Positions 17,638 to 26,933 of a stretch of DNA of 64,000 nucleotides are shown here, one piece after another. The position numbers and the translations under genes are program-made. The stretch comes from Wolbachia pipientis (lineage in GTDB: Bacteria; Pseudomonadota; Alphaproteobacteria; Rickettsiales; Anaplasmataceae): NCBI GenBank assembly GCA_023052945.1, contig CP095495.1:1054001-1118000 (forward strand), read 5' to 3'. The notes below the pieces were generated by a model. That model was not told where the DNA came from, ran no database searches, and saw only the letters and a program-made list of their open reading frames with translations. Position 1 is the first letter of the stretch. Every line of letters starts with the position of its first letter.

Positions 17638-18833
17638 TGTATTAAATAAGACTTGATCTGACACTTTAAAAAAGCAAGTTATAAAATAATAAAAGAAAGG
17701 AGTGTTAGAAATGAGTACAATACAAACAAAAATACTAAAACCAAAGCTAGGGTTATTAGAACTAGCAAAACAACTAGGAAATGTATCTCAAGCATGTAAA
17801 GTGATGGGATACTCAAGAGATACATTTTATCGATTTAAGGAGTTATATGAAAATGGAGGAGAGGGAGCATTACATGAAATAAGTAAGAAAAAACCGCTAT
17901 TAGCGAACAGAGTTTCCGATAATATAGAAAGAACAGTGATTGGTATAGCAACAGAATTTCCAGCATATGGGCAAGAAAGAGCTGCAAATGAACTGAGAAA
18001 AAGAGGTATAATAATTTCTCAGGGAGGAGTAAGGTCTGTATGGCTAAGAAATGACCTTGAAACTCTCAAAAAGAGACTTAAAGCACTAGAGACAAAAGTA
18101 GCTCAAGACGGAATCATTTTAACTGAAGAACAACTTGCAGCTTTAGAAAAAATGAAAGAACAAAAGGAAGCTCATGGTGAAATTGAGACGCAACATCCAG
18201 GTTATTTGGGTTCTCAAGATACCTATTATGTGGGCAATATCAAAGGTATAGGGCGAATTTATCAGCAGACTTTTGTTGACACTTATTCCAGGGTTGCAAT
18301 GGTTAAACTTTACACGGACAGAACAGCTATTACAGCTGCAGATCTTCTCAATGATAGGGTTATTCCATTTTTTGATGGGCAGAAAATTCCATTATTACGC
18401 ATTCTAACTGATAGGGGTACGGAATATTGTGGCAAGCCAGAAAATCACGCTTATCAGCTATATTTGGGAATCGAAAATATCGACCATTCTAGAACCAAAG
18501 CCAACTCTCCACAAACTAATGGCATATGTGAAAGATTTCATAGAACTATGCAAGATGAGTGTTACAATATTATCTTTAGAAAGAAAATCTACAATTCTTT
18601 GGAAGATCTACAGATTGATGTTGATTGTTGGTTGCGTTCTTATAATGATACAAGACCTCACTCTGGTAAGTACTGCTATGGAAAAACACCTATGCAGACT
18701 TTTCTTGATAGCAAACATATTGCTTTTCAGAAAAATATTAGTAGCATTAAACAAGAGACTGATATTAGTTTTAACTACCTCAATTCTTCTGTCAGTTAAT
18801 TCTTGTCTATCAGATTAAGTCTTATCTTTTACA
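17638..18833 (+). mobile_element. IS481-family element copy A (intact ORF)
   Basis: Length is 1196 bp. Imperfect terminal inverted repeats start TGTATTAAATAAGACTTG at the left and, on the other strand, TGTAAAAGATAAGACTTA at the right. The flanks (TCTATAG and TAATCGT) do not match, so a deletion or recombination has occurred since insertion. The left neighbour is the ankyrin gene and the right neighbour is a truncated IS256-like element. Confidence 0.88.
17711..18799 (+). CDS. IS481-family transposase
   Basis: Full-length transposase of about 362 aa. The N-terminus carries a helix-turn-helix (LGNVSQACKVMGYSRDTFYRF), then a second DNA-binding segment (AYGQERAANELRKRGI), then the rve integrase core with catalytic residues in VDTYSRVA (Asp), LTDRGTEYCG (Asp) and NGICERFHRTMQ (Glu). 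ATG 17711 has AAAGGAG upstream; a GTG at 17702 is less likely. Two further copies at 26934 and 28888 are broken, so this is the only complete version in the window. Confidence 0.9.
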   Translation: MSTIQTKILKPKLGLLELAKQLGNVSQACKVMGYSRDTFYRFKELYENGGEGALHEISKKKPLLANRVSDNIERTVIGIATEFPAYGQERAANELRKRGIIISQGGVRSVWLRNDLETLKKRLKALETKVAQDGIILTEEQLAALEKMKEQKEAHGEIETQHPGYLGSQDTYYVGNIKGIGRIYQQTFVDTYSRVAMVKLYTDRTAITAADLLNDRVIPFFDGQKIPLLRILTDRGTEYCGKPENHAYQLYLGIENIDHSRTKANSPQTNGICERFHRTMQDECYNIIFRKKIYNSLEDLQIDVDCWLRSYNDTRPHSGKYCYGKTPMQTFLDSKHIAFQKNISSIKQETDISFNYLNSSVS

Positions 18834-19180
18834 TAATCGTTGAAGTGAGGTTTAACGTAAGTTTGTTTGCCTTTTTTGACTATTTGGGGTTCAAAACTTC
18901 CTTCTCTATCTCTTGGTGTTAACAGTTCAAATGAACCTGCACTTGTACGCAAAGTCTTTCCATTTCTCCCATTTCTTCGATTATTTTCTTCGCCTTCAGC
19001 AGATAAGTGATTTTCTATTTCACCCTCTAGACTCACCTCCAGCAGCTTTTTTATCAATGGCGTTAATGCTCCATCTCTCCCAGTCAACGGCCTGCCTTCT
19101 CTTACCGCTGACAGTACATTTGTTTCTAGTTCCTCATAATCCACCAATCCGGTAGTTCTTTTTGCTATTCTTTGATTCAT
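18834..19180 (-). pseudogene. IS256-family (mutator-type) transposase, N-terminal fragment
   Basis: About 115 codons remain: MNQRIAKRTTGLVDYEELE, GRDGALTPLIKKLLEVSLEGEIENHL and NRRNGRNGKTLRTSAGSFELLTPRDREGSFEP, the conserved N-terminus of Transposase_mut proteins. The catalytic DDE part is gone; the IS481 copy replaces everything after residue 115. The start ATG is at 19180 with GGAGG upstream. Confidence 0.85.
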
Positions 19181-19252
19181 ATATCAAACCTCCATTTTTT
19201 GTTTCTATTATATTTTTACTTTTCGGTTTGACACACTTTTTTGAACATTCCC
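19181..19252 (-). mobile_element. left end of the truncated IS256-type element
   Basis: Read on the minus strand it starts GGGAATGTTCAAAAAAGTGT, a plausible terminal inverted repeat, followed by the leader of the transposase. The far end of the element is missing. Confidence 0.55.
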
Positions 19253-19317
19253 ACAGGAAAAGCAGTATCTGCTGCTGGAAAGTACATAGATCCAGCAAAG
19301 AGAACCCGTCAAACATT

Positions 19318-20272
19318 AGACCTGCTGAAAAAGGTGATTGAAAAAATGATGTGAGAGAGGTAGAAGAAGAATAAGCAGATCAAGTAAGGAAAAAAAATGA
19401 GCTTTAGTTACTATAATATGAAAAAATACCCAAGAAACTTTCGTAATATAACAGGTTTAACTATAGAGGAGTTCGAAAAAGTAGTGGAAAAAGTGAGGTC
19501 TGGATGGGAAAAACAGAAAAAGTGTCATGGTAGAAGATCAAAACTACCAACTCTGGAAGATAAGTTGTTTTGCGTAATTTTGTACTATCGCACTTACATA
19601 ACACATAGATTTTTAGGATGCCTATTCAATGTACACAACGCAAATGTATGTAGGTTACTTAAGAGAATAGAGCCATTACTCGCCAAAAAAGTGACTATAA
19701 CAAAAGATAGAAGTATGACGCCAGAAAAAATACTGAAGATTTTGGCTGATGTTACAGAACAGCAAATACAGAGACCAGAAGATAGTAAAAAACGGAAGAA
19801 ATCATATTCAGGAAAAAAAGAACCAACACTATGAAAACTGAGATTATTATCGAAGAAGGAGGAAGAATTTTATCAGTGTCAAAGTCATACCGTGGTAGAA
19901 TTAGTGATTTCCGCATAAGGAAACAAGAAAAATATTTACCACTTGATAGCATAAAACATGCCGATTCTGGATATCAAGGTTGGCAAAAATTGCAAAGCAA
20001 TGTTATAATTCCATATAAAAAGTATCGTAAAAAGCCATTAACTCCAGAGCATAATAGAAGATTAGCATCATTTAGAATGAGAGTAGAAAACAAGATCCGA
20101 GAGATAAAGATATTTAAGATTATGTCGAATGTTTATCGCAATTTTCAGAAAAAATATAACCTGAGGTTCAATATTATTGCTGGTATTGTAAATCTTAAGT
20201 ACGCCTTTTAGTTAACCTTGATTTTAGTCACCCTCCTTTCCTTTTTTTTATCGCTTGATTCGCAGCAGGTCT
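19318..20272 (+). mobile_element. IS5-type element copy 3
   Basis: Length is 955 bp with AGACCTGCTG / CAGCAGGTCT ends and ATT target duplications. The transposase has an A7 tract but no nonsense codon. Confidence 0.9.
19397..20211 (+). CDS. IS5-type transposase in two overlapping ORFs (A7 form)
   Basis: First ORF 19397-19834 (145 aa, helix-turn-helix half), second ORF 19831-20211 (126 aa, catalytic half), joined by an ATGA overlap. The split is caused by a 7-A run where intact copies have 8. A -1 slip on A_AAA_AAA would fuse them, as in many two-ORF insertion sequences; otherwise this is a pseudogene. Both ORFs are free of other stops. Residue differences from copy 1: KKY for KKH near the start and YAF for HAF at the end. 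Confidence 0.7.
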
Positions 20273-20568
20273 ATTAGTATCCATAACAACGGTTATTTTC
20301 ATTTCAGCTGTAGCATATGGTGTCTCTCAGGGTTACATTGGGGCCCTTGCCACTTTATTCCTCGCAGCTATTGCTATAGCTATATGTCTTGCTCTTACTT
20401 TAGGGTTTAGTGGTGTTAAGAAATGTTTTGAAAAACTAACTAATAAAACAAAGAACTCTACTGACAATAAACAACAGAGAAAACGTGCAAGAAGACCAAA
20501 AAGTGAAGTAAAAGATACATCTATTAAAGAGCAACACACAAATGTGTTGAAGGTTTCCTAGTTATAAG

Positions 20569-22374
20569 CTAGTATACCCTCTTCTCTGGAGCGATGAAGT
20601 CAATTTCATCGCTCAGAGTTTTTTCAGCCACTTTTTTATAATCAATTTTTACATTGATCTGCCCTTTCTTTTCTTCAAGCCACGCTATGGTGTGTTTCAT
20701 CCAGTTTTTGTCATCACGCTCAGGAAAATCTTCACGAGCATGAGCACCTCTACTCTCCTCTCGATTGGTTGCGCATTCCATGGTAATAACCGCTTGTGGG
20801 ATCATGTTAGCAAGCTCCAGTGCTTCAACTAAATCACTATTCCACATCATACTGCGATCCTCAAGTGAAATATCAGGCATCATTTTTGCTACCTTTTTTA
20901 TAGCTTTTTTGCCTTCTTCTAAAACTTCAGCAACACGGAACACTGATGCGTACTTTTGCATAGTGTTCTGCATTTCGCTGCGTATTTTTGCTACTTTTAG
21001 CCCACCGGAAGCAAATCGCATTTTATTAAACCTATCTATTATCCAATCTGTACAATCTGAGCTCAATTTTTTATGTGGTGTACCGGATTTTAGCTTCTCT
21101 TTTGCTCTGAGCGCTGCAGCTCTACCAAAAACCACAAGATCAAGAAGCGAGTTAGAACCAAGTCGATTTGCACCGTGCACAGAGACACACGCAGCTTCTC
21201 CAATTGCAAATAGTCCATCTACCACTTCTTCCTTACCTTGCTTCAGCGTGATCACTTCTCCATGATAATTGGTTGGAATGCCACCCATGTTATAGTGAAC
21301 AGTCGGAATGACCGGTATTGGATCTTTAGTGACATCAACTCCAGCAAAAGTTCTTGCGGTTTCGCTAATGCCCGGCAATCTGAGTTTTATTACTTCCGGA
21401 TCAAGATGTGCTATAGTTAAATACATGTGATCTTTTTTCAGGCCAACTCCCCTTCCCTCTCTAATTTCAATTGTTATTGCACGACTTACCACATCACGGG
21501 AAGCTAAATCTTTTGCTTTTGGTGCGTAACGTTCCATAAACTTTTCGCCCTGAGAATTAACGAGATACCCCCCTTCTCCACGGCACCCTTCTGTCATCAA
21601 GCACCCTGAGCCATATATTCCTGTTGGATGAAATTGTACAAATTCCATATCTTCAAGTGGTAACCCAGCTCTCACCACCATGCCATTACCATCACCTGTG
21701 CAGGTATGCGCACTTGTTGCAGAGAAATAAACACGTCCATATCCACCTGTTGCTAGCACCACCCTATGCGCGCGAAATTTATGTAATGTACCGTCGCATA
21801 GCGACCAAGCAAGAACTCCGCAGCATGCTCCGGTTTCGCTATCCATAATTAAATCAATCACAAAGTATTCAACAAAAAATTCAGCGTTGAATTTAAGACA
21901 CTGCTGATATAGAGTGTGAAGGATTGCGTGCCCAGTTTTATCTGCCGCTGCACAAGTGCGTTGAGCTGATTTTCCTTTACCAAAGTGAGTTGTCATTCCA
22001 CCAAAAGAGCGCTGGTATATTTTGCCATCTTCTGTACGAGAAAAAGGTACGCCAAAATTTTCAAGTTCAATAACAGCTTTAGCAGCGTTTTTACACATAT
22101 ATTCTATTGCATCTTGATCACCAAGCCAGTCTGAACCTTTTATTGTGTCATATGCATGCCAGCGCCAATCGTCTTCACCAATATTACCTAAAGCTGCACT
22201 AATTCCGCCTTGTGCTGCAACTGTATGACTTCGTGTAGGGAAAATTTTAGAAATGCAGGCAACTGAAAAATTAGTTGCAGCCATCCCAAGCGTTGCTCTG
22301 AGCCCTGCTCCACCTGCACCTATTACTACCACATCATACTCATGTTCTATGATCTCATACGCTGACTTATCCAT
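20569..22374 (-). CDS. sdhA: succinate dehydrogenase flavoprotein subunit
   Basis: Oxidises succinate to fumarate in the TCA cycle and passes electrons to the membrane quinone pool as part of complex II. The 601 aa length is normal. Visible: FAD-binding [16 protein letters not shown], the SHTVAAQGG histidyl-FAD motif, [11 protein letters not shown], active-site [10 protein letters not shown], and the [21 protein letters not shown] motif. The ATG is at 22374 and the frame is intact. No other sdh genes are in the window; in Rickettsiales they are often unlinked. The 5' end is divergent to prs. Confidence 0.96.
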   Translation of the reverse strand: MDKSAYEIIEHEYDVVVIGAGGAGLRATLGMAATNFSVACISKIFPTRSHTVAAQGGISAALGNIGEDDWRWHAYDTIKGSDWLGDQDAIEYMCKNAAKAVIELENFGVPFSRTEDGKIYQRSFGGMTTHFGKGKSAQRTCAAADKTGHAILHTLYQQCLKFNAEFFVEYFVIDLIMDSETGACCGVLAWSLCDGTLHKFRAHRVVLATGGYGRVYFSATSAHTCTGDGNGMVVRAGLPLEDMEFVQFHPTGIYGSGCLMTEGCRGEGGYLVNSQGEKFMERYAPKAKDLASRDVVSRAITIEIREGRGVGLKKDHMYLTIAHLDPEVIKLRLPGISETARTFAGVDVTKDPIPVIPTVHYNMGGIPTNYHGEVITLKQGKEEVVDGLFAIGEAACVSVHGANRLGSNSLLDLVVFGRAAALRAKEKLKSGTPHKKLSSDCTDWIIDRFNKMRFASGGLKVAKIRSEMQNTMQKYASVFRVAEVLEEGKKAIKKVAKMMPDISLEDRSMMWNSDLVEALELANMIPQAVITMECATNREESRGAHAREDFPERDDKNWMKHTIAWLEEKKGQINVKIDYKKVAEKTLSDEIDFIAPEKRVY

Positions 22375-22604
22375 ATTTGCTTATTTTATTATTACAGGCT
22401 TATGATATCACAGAAGTAGAAAAAATCTATACAAGTTTTCTATAGCTTATATTTCATTAAAGTCATTTATCTTGAAACATAAGCAGGATTTTGTATAGTT
22501 GTTTCAATTTGGGTCTGTATATTGAAACAATGCGTGAAAATGACAGGTCATTGTACAAGAGGTACCTAATTTGTCGACAAGAATGCTAGATAAAGAAACT
22601 TACA

Positions 22605-22633
22605 TTTCAATTATTTCATAATTTCTGTATAAT
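22605..22633 (+). promoter_or_regulatory. candidate sigma-70 promoter of prs
   Basis: Perfect -10 TATAAT at 22628-22633 with a weak -35 TTTCAA at 22605-22610 and a 17 bp spacer. It lies about 24 bp before the prs start codon. The 22375-22604 stretch holds no gene that can be supported. Confidence 0.45.
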
Positions 22634-22656
22634 CTTACAAGCTCAATTGGTACATT

Positions 22657-23583
22657 ATGAAGATAATAATAGGTAATGCTAGTAAAGAATTAGGGGAATC
22701 AGTAGTTAACCGGCTAGATGTTCAACCATCCTCTGCTTGGATATCAAAGTTTACCGATGGCGAGGTAAATGTAGAAGTAGCAAATGATCTATATAATCAA
22801 GAAGTATACATAGTACAATCTCTTTCTCCCCCTGTGAATGATAACCTTATGGAGCTTCTGCTTATAATTGATGCAGTAAATAGATTAGGAGCCAAAAGGA
22901 TAGTAGTAATTATTCCTTATTATGGATATAGCAGGCAAGATAGAATTATCAAGAACAATGATATGCAATCTGCTTTAAATGCCAAATTAGTTGCAAATCT
23001 TATTCAAACTGCAGGTGCAAGTAGTGTTGCAGTGATTGATTTGCACTCAAGTCAAATTGAAGGATTCTTTGATGTACCGATAACTAATTTGAACTGCTTT
23101 GAAGCATTTGTTGACTGTATACACACGGAAAATTTGGCAATTGTTGCACCTGATGTTGGAGCAATTGGCAGAGCACGTGCTTTTGCAAAGACTTTAGAGG
23201 AAAAGTACAAGATAGGGTTAAGTGATAAGATTATTGTAGTAGATAAATATAGGGAGAAAGCAGGCACATCTCAGGTAATGAACATAATAGGAGAAGTTGC
23301 GAATAAAAATTGTGTCATTGTTGATGATATAGTCGATTCTGGTGGAACATTGTGTAATGCAGCTCTTGCTTTAAAAAATTGCGGAGCAAAGTCCGTAATT
23401 TCATGCATCACACATGGCGTGCTTTCAGGAAGTGCAGTTGAAAAAATTTCTTCCTCTTCTTTAGATAAATTAGTGATTACGGATACTATACTTCACAAAC
23501 TTGAAAAAACTGGTAAAATAAAAGTTGTTTCGGTCGTAGATATTTTAACTCACTTCATCCAAGGAGGTAAAGATGCCAGCTAA
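22657..23583 (+). CDS. prs: ribose-phosphate pyrophosphokinase
   Basis: Makes PRPP from ribose 5-phosphate and ATP for purine, pyrimidine and NAD synthesis. Length is 308 aa. Markers: MKIIIGNASKELG, KFTDGEVNVEV, ATP-binding VVIIPYYGYSRQDR, the DLHSSQIEGFFD catalytic segment, and the PRPP loop NCVIVDDIVDSGGTLCNAA. The frame is intact. Its stop overlaps the gatC start by 11 bp, and a strong AAGGAGG inside the prs end serves gatC, so the two are one operon. Confidence 0.95.
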   Translation: MKIIIGNASKELGESVVNRLDVQPSSAWISKFTDGEVNVEVANDLYNQEVYIVQSLSPPVNDNLMELLLIIDAVNRLGAKRIVVIIPYYGYSRQDRIIKNNDMQSALNAKLVANLIQTAGASSVAVIDLHSSQIEGFFDVPITNLNCFEAFVDCIHTENLAIVAPDVGAIGRARAFAKTLEEKYKIGLSDKIIVVDKYREKAGTSQVMNIIGEVANKNCVIVDDIVDSGGTLCNAALALKNCGAKSVISCITHGVLSGSAVEKISSSSLDKLVITDTILHKLEKTGKIKVVSVVDILTHFIQGGKDAS

Positions 23584-23926
23584 GTCAACAGAAGACGTTA
23601 TTACTTCACTAATAGAATTTGCAAATAAGAGAAAAATAACAATTACCAGAGAAGAAATGCTTAAAATTGCACAGCTTGTAAGGATCAAGTTATCGGATGA
23701 CGAGGTTAAGCACTACTCTAAAGAACTGACAATGCTCGATTGGATACATGATACTTTATTGCAAGTTAATACTAAAGGCGTTTCTCCTATGCGTTATGGC
23801 AGTATAGACAAGGATATTCATGTACGTGATGATGTTATAAATTCTCAAAACATTAAAGAAGAGATATTGTCCAATACAAAACCTGAGCATGGGTATTTCG
23901 TAGTGCCAAAGGTTATAAACGATTAG
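23573..23926 (+). CDS. gatC: Asp/Glu-tRNA amidotransferase subunit C
   Basis: Small subunit of GatCAB, which converts Glu-tRNA(Gln) and Asp-tRNA(Asn). The 117 aa protein has an N-terminal extension of about 20 residues, then the family core (ITREEMLKIAQLVRIKLSDD, YSKELTMLDWI, VSPM, VRDDV) and the typical C-terminal KPEHGYFVVPKVI. ATG with AAGGAGG upstream. Co-transcribed with prs; gatA and gatB are not in the window. Confidence 0.88.
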   Translation: MPAKSTEDVITSLIEFANKRKITITREEMLKIAQLVRIKLSDDEVKHYSKELTMLDWIHDTLLQVNTKGVSPMRYGSIDKDIHVRDDVINSQNIKEEILSNTKPEHGYFVVPKVIND

Positions 23927-23998
23927 GGTGAAATAAGGCTCATATCAATTCTATAATAGATCTACTTTCAAAGTATCCGTTCAGCAGAGTGGCAAAAC

Positions 23999-24118
23999 AG
24001 GTATAGCTAACCCAAGAAGGTTTCCCTACGTCATACCGCCGCGGCGCTAACAAGTAGCGGAATAACGAATTTGTTGTTTTTCAAATTGTAGGTAAACCTA
24101 AGTCACTTTAGCTATAGT
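23999..24118. repeat. palindromic element (inverted orientation)
   Basis: Inverted relative to the copy near 1411: AGGTATAGCTAACCCAAG, TCATACCGCCGCGGCGCTAA, AACAAGTAGCGGAATAACG, CAAATTGTAGG and CACTTTAGCTATAG. Confidence 0.7.
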
Positions 24119-24132
24119 TTACTTGCCACATG

Positions 24133-24211
24133 ATTTTCTTTATTATCAAACATTGCTTTAAATAATATGGAGGAGCACATTGTCAGCAATTGCCATTATT
24201 GATTTTGGTTC
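24133..24211 (+). repeat. 79 bp duplicate of the guaA start region
   Basis: Matches 24890-24968 with one mismatch (C for T at 24193). It covers about 47 bp upstream of guaA, the ATGGAGGAGCACA ribosome-binding site, the TTG start and the first 10 or so codons, then diverges (CGCGTACG). It is a non-functional stub and, with 24890-24968, brackets the RAMA-like gene. Confidence 0.85.
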
Positions 24212-24327
24212 GCGTACGATATCGGTAGTTAACATTAGCTACCTGAGGGTCAGAGTCGCCTTTCTTAAAGATATTTTAAGTATACTAGATGTATTATTGA
24301 TACGTGATAATAAAACTGGGGGTTTTT

Positions 24328-24834
24328 ATGGAAACATCTGAATTAACTTTACTCGACTTACAGGATTTGCTTGAAAGTTTGAAAAGGCATGTGCGTAGTG
24401 AAGTAGAAAAATATGTAGATAAAAGGGTAGAAGAAGTCAAAGATGAGGCAGTAACATATATAATAAATAAAGTATTAAACAATATGGTGGGTAATGAGCC
24501 ACTAAATGAGCTCAAAATAGATAAACCTAAAGAAATTGTGCAAGTTGATGATGATGGCTTAACACAAAATCAAAAAGTTATTAAAGCTCTTTTTATAGGT
24601 AGAACACTTGTTGGAGAATATAAAAAGAAAATGTATGAAGTTACAGTCAGTAATGAGGGAAAGTTTATTTACAATGGGGAAGAATATAGTGCTCCTTCTA
24701 CGGCTGGCACAAGAATTACCGGTAAAAGTTGCAACGGTTGGGATTTTTTTAAAGTATGCCTTGACCCCAAAGAAAAACTGAGGACTCTGAGTCACCACCG
24801 TGCAAAGTTTCTGTCAACTCAAAATAAATCATAG
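24328..24834 (+). CDS. RAMA-domain-like protein
   Basis: 168 aa protein. The N-terminal half is a charged coiled coil (LTLLDLQDLLESLKRHVRSE, VEKYVDKRVEEVKDEA). The C-terminal half reads GRTLVGEYKKKMYEVTVSNE, FIYNGEEYSAPSTAGTRITG and KSCNGWDFFKV, matching the compact beta domain called RAMA (restriction enzyme adenine methylase associated) or similar to DUF4357. No methylase is encoded nearby. ATG 24328 has GGGGG six bases upstream; a GTG at 24304 is an alternative. It lies between two 79 bp copies of the guaA start, so it probably arrived by insertion. The function here is unknown; DNA binding is an inference. Confidence 0.65.
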   Translation: METSELTLLDLQDLLESLKRHVRSEVEKYVDKRVEEVKDEAVTYIINKVLNNMVGNEPLNELKIDKPKEIVQVDDDGLTQNQKVIKALFIGRTLVGEYKKKMYEVTVSNEGKFIYNGEEYSAPSTAGTRITGKSCNGWDFFKVCLDPKEKLRTLSHHRAKFLSTQNKS

Positions 24835-24889
24835 CAAACGCACGCCATACATCAAAGCTTTTAAGAGGTCTTAGTTTACTTACTCCATT

Positions 24890-24968
24890 ATTTTCTTTAT
24901 TATCAAACATTGCTTTAAATAATATGGAGGAGCACATTGTCAGCAATTGCTATTATTGATTTTGGTTC
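24890..24968 (+). repeat. 79 bp direct repeat at the true guaA start
   Basis: Right-hand copy of the repeat at 24133-24211. It supplies the functional ribosome-binding site and TTG start of guaA. Confidence 0.85.
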
Positions 24969-26499
24969 ACAGTTTACACAGCTTATCGCAAGACAAGTCA
25001 GGGAAATGGGTGTGTATTGCGAAATATTTCCAAGCAACATCAGTTTTGAAACAATATCAAAATTCAATGGGTTTATTCTCTCTGGAGGACCACAATCTGT
25101 AAATGATGATTGTTCTGAAACAAGTAGAGTAGTACATGAAATTATAAAACTTAATGAGGCAACAAACGTTCCTATACTTGGAATATGCTATGGACAGCAA
25201 CTCATTTGTCATTATTTTGGAGCAAAAGTAAAAAAGAGTTTCAAACAGGAGTTTGGCAGAACTAAAATCAAGATACTAAAAGAATCCCCCATTATAAAGG
25301 ATACCTGGGATGTTAATTCTGAAGTGGATGTATTAATGAACCATGCGGACAGTGTTGATACTATACCACAGGGATTTACTGTTATCGCATCAGGTGTGAT
25401 AAATCAAACAATTGCAATGATTGTTAACGAACAGCGGAAGATTTACTGTACTCAGTTCCATCCTGAAGTGAGGCCCACAACAAATGGCAGTAAATTGCTC
25501 TCTAACTTCTTGGATATTGCAAGTTGCGAGAGAGACTGGACAATGAAATCGTTTATTGAAAAGCAGAAGGAAAAAATCAAAAATGTAGTAGGAGAGAAAA
25601 AAGTAATCGCTGCAGTAAGTGGTGGGGTTGATTCAAGTGTTGCAGCGGCTCTCACACATAAAGCTATAGGAAAACAATTGAACTGTATTTTTATCGATAC
25701 TGGGTTGTTACGCAAGAACCAGACTATTGCTATGTTGAAAGAGATTCCGATAAACTACGTTGATAAATCAAATTTATTTTTGAGTAGGTTAAAGGGAATA
25801 ACTAATCCAGAAGAAAAGCGAAAAATTATCGGTAACGCTTTCATTGAAGTGTTTGAAGAAGAAGCAAAAAAAATAGGTGATGTGGATTTTTTGATGCAAG
25901 GTACCATCTACTCTGATGTAGTTGAGTCAGGGCATGCCTCAGACAACACTAGTACAATTAAGTCTCACCATAATGTTGGTGGGTTACCAGAAAAGATGAA
26001 CCTGAAGCTAGTAGAGCCTTTACGCTACCTCTTTAAAGATGAGGTAAGGCTACTTGGAAAAGAAATTGGGCTTTTAGACGAGATAATATTTCAACATCCA
26101 TTTCCTGGACCCGGACTTGCAGTGAGGATTATAAGTGAAGTCGATGAAGAAAAGGTGCGAATATTGCAAGAAGTAGATGAAATATATATTAATACGATGA
26201 AAAATTACGATCTATACGATAAGATATGGCAAGCTTTTGCTGTATTATTACCAATAAAAACTGTAGGCGTCATGGGAGATGGTCGTACATACGGATATGT
26301 TTGTGCTTTAAGGGCTGTAACATCGTCCGATGGTATGACGGCTGATGCATTTCCATTTGAAGATAAGGATCAGCATTCGCTAGTGTTTTGGGACTTTTTA
26401 CAGAATGTTGGCAGTATAATTGTTAATAACGTTTCCGGAGTAAATAGAGTTGTCTATGACTTAACTTCTAAACCACCAGCAACCATTGAGTGGGAGTAA
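24937..26499 (+). CDS. guaA: GMP synthase (glutamine-hydrolysing)
   Basis: Converts XMP to GMP; works with gmk in guanine nucleotide supply. Length 520 aa. Glutamine amidotransferase domain with GICYGQQLI (catalytic Cys) and QFHPEVRPT (His/Glu), ATP-pyrophosphatase P-loop [15 protein letters not shown], and the C-terminal dimerisation domain ending KPPATIEWE. The start is TTG (24937), supported by GGAGGA upstream and by the conserved [19 protein letters not shown] right after it. The frame is intact. The promoter and start are duplicated upstream at 24133. Confidence 0.95.
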   Translation: MSAIAIIDFGSQFTQLIARQVREMGVYCEIFPSNISFETISKFNGFILSGGPQSVNDDCSETSRVVHEIIKLNEATNVPILGICYGQQLICHYFGAKVKKSFKQEFGRTKIKILKESPIIKDTWDVNSEVDVLMNHADSVDTIPQGFTVIASGVINQTIAMIVNEQRKIYCTQFHPEVRPTTNGSKLLSNFLDIASCERDWTMKSFIEKQKEKIKNVVGEKKVIAAVSGGVDSSVAAALTHKAIGKQLNCIFIDTGLLRKNQTIAMLKEIPINYVDKSNLFLSRLKGITNPEEKRKIIGNAFIEVFEEEAKKIGDVDFLMQGTIYSDVVESGHASDNTSTIKSHHNVGGLPEKMNLKLVEPLRYLFKDEVRLLGKEIGLLDEIIFQHPFPGPGLAVRIISEVDEEKVRILQEVDEIYINTMKNYDLYDKIWQAFAVLLPIKTVGVMGDGRTYGYVCALRAVTSSDGMTADAFPFEDKDQHSLVFWDFLQNVGSIIVNNVSGVNRVVYDLTSKPPATIEWE

Positions 26500-26510
26500 A
26501 TCAAAAAGTC

Positions 26511-26710
26511 TAGTCATACCGCCGCGGTATCTCTTAGCCGCTAACAAGTAGCGGAATGACGATTGTCAGGGTGTTATCCCAGTGCCCAGACTACTTGGAT
26601 CCAGGAAACTTAACTCTACATCAAGTAAATGTACAATAAGAACTAGATTCCAGCATCAAGCACTGGAATCTCGGCAACCCCTACGTCATACCGCCGCGGT
26701 ATCCCTTAGA
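26511..26710. repeat. palindromic repeat cluster
   Basis: Contains GTCATACCGCCGCGGTATCT, CGCTAACAAGTAGCGGAATG and an ATTCCAGCATCAAGCACTGG-type unit. A 75-codon ORF across it is judged spurious. Confidence 0.65.
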
Positions 26711-26825
26711 TGTACAGTCCCAGAGTGTGATGGTATGATAAAATGTAAGAAAAAAATGCCATCAAAGGAGGAATTATGGTTACATGGGTGCGCCCGGACA
26801 ACGGCGTAGAGCAATACAAAATAGT
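26711..26825 (+). mobile_element. left-end fragment of a second IS481-like element
   Basis: Starts TGTACAGTCCCAGAGTGTGA and matches the left end of the element at 53992 over about 115 bp, including the start of its transposase (VTWVRPDN). It breaks off after AAATAGTA. Confidence 0.75.
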
Positions 26826-26933
26826 AAAGAGAGCATAAACTATCTCTGTTTTATCATGCTTCTTAAGTTCATCTTTAGACAAGCCTGTTGTTTGGAGAGT
26901 GATATCAACAGAAATACCCGCTTTAAGTAGATT
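26826..26933 (-). pseudogene. Rpn-type nuclease/transposase C-terminal scrap
   Basis: On the minus strand about 33 codons read LLKAGISVDITLQTTGLSK then DELKKHDKTEIVY, the usual C-terminal tail of the Rpn (PD-D/ExK) recombination-promoting nuclease family, common in Rickettsiales. The catalytic part is absent; the IS481 copy B end abuts it. Confidence 0.5.

Larger units (their letters stand above)
19253..20561 (+). pseudogene. membrane-hairpin protein C-terminal remnant, split by IS5
   Basis: Left piece 19253-19317 encodes GKAVSAAGKYIDPAKRTRQT; right piece 20273-20561 encodes a two-helix membrane segment (VIFISAVAYGVSQGYIGALA, LFLAAIAIAICLALTLG) and a basic tail ending at TAG 20559-20561. Removing IS5 copy 3 and one ATT restores a single frame through QTLVSITTV. 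The N-terminal part is lost at the IS256 junction. The layout resembles the C-termini of the ankyrin-membrane proteins at 15697 and 33483, so it is probably the tail of another such gene. It ends 8 bp from the end of sdhA. Confidence 0.65.

Noticed and set aside
24181..24215. A second guaA gene start
   Set aside because: Only about 10 codons match before divergence; it is a duplicated stub, not a gene.
26582..26809. 75-codon plus-strand ORF
   Set aside because: It runs through palindromic repeat and an IS end; the composition is repeat-derived.
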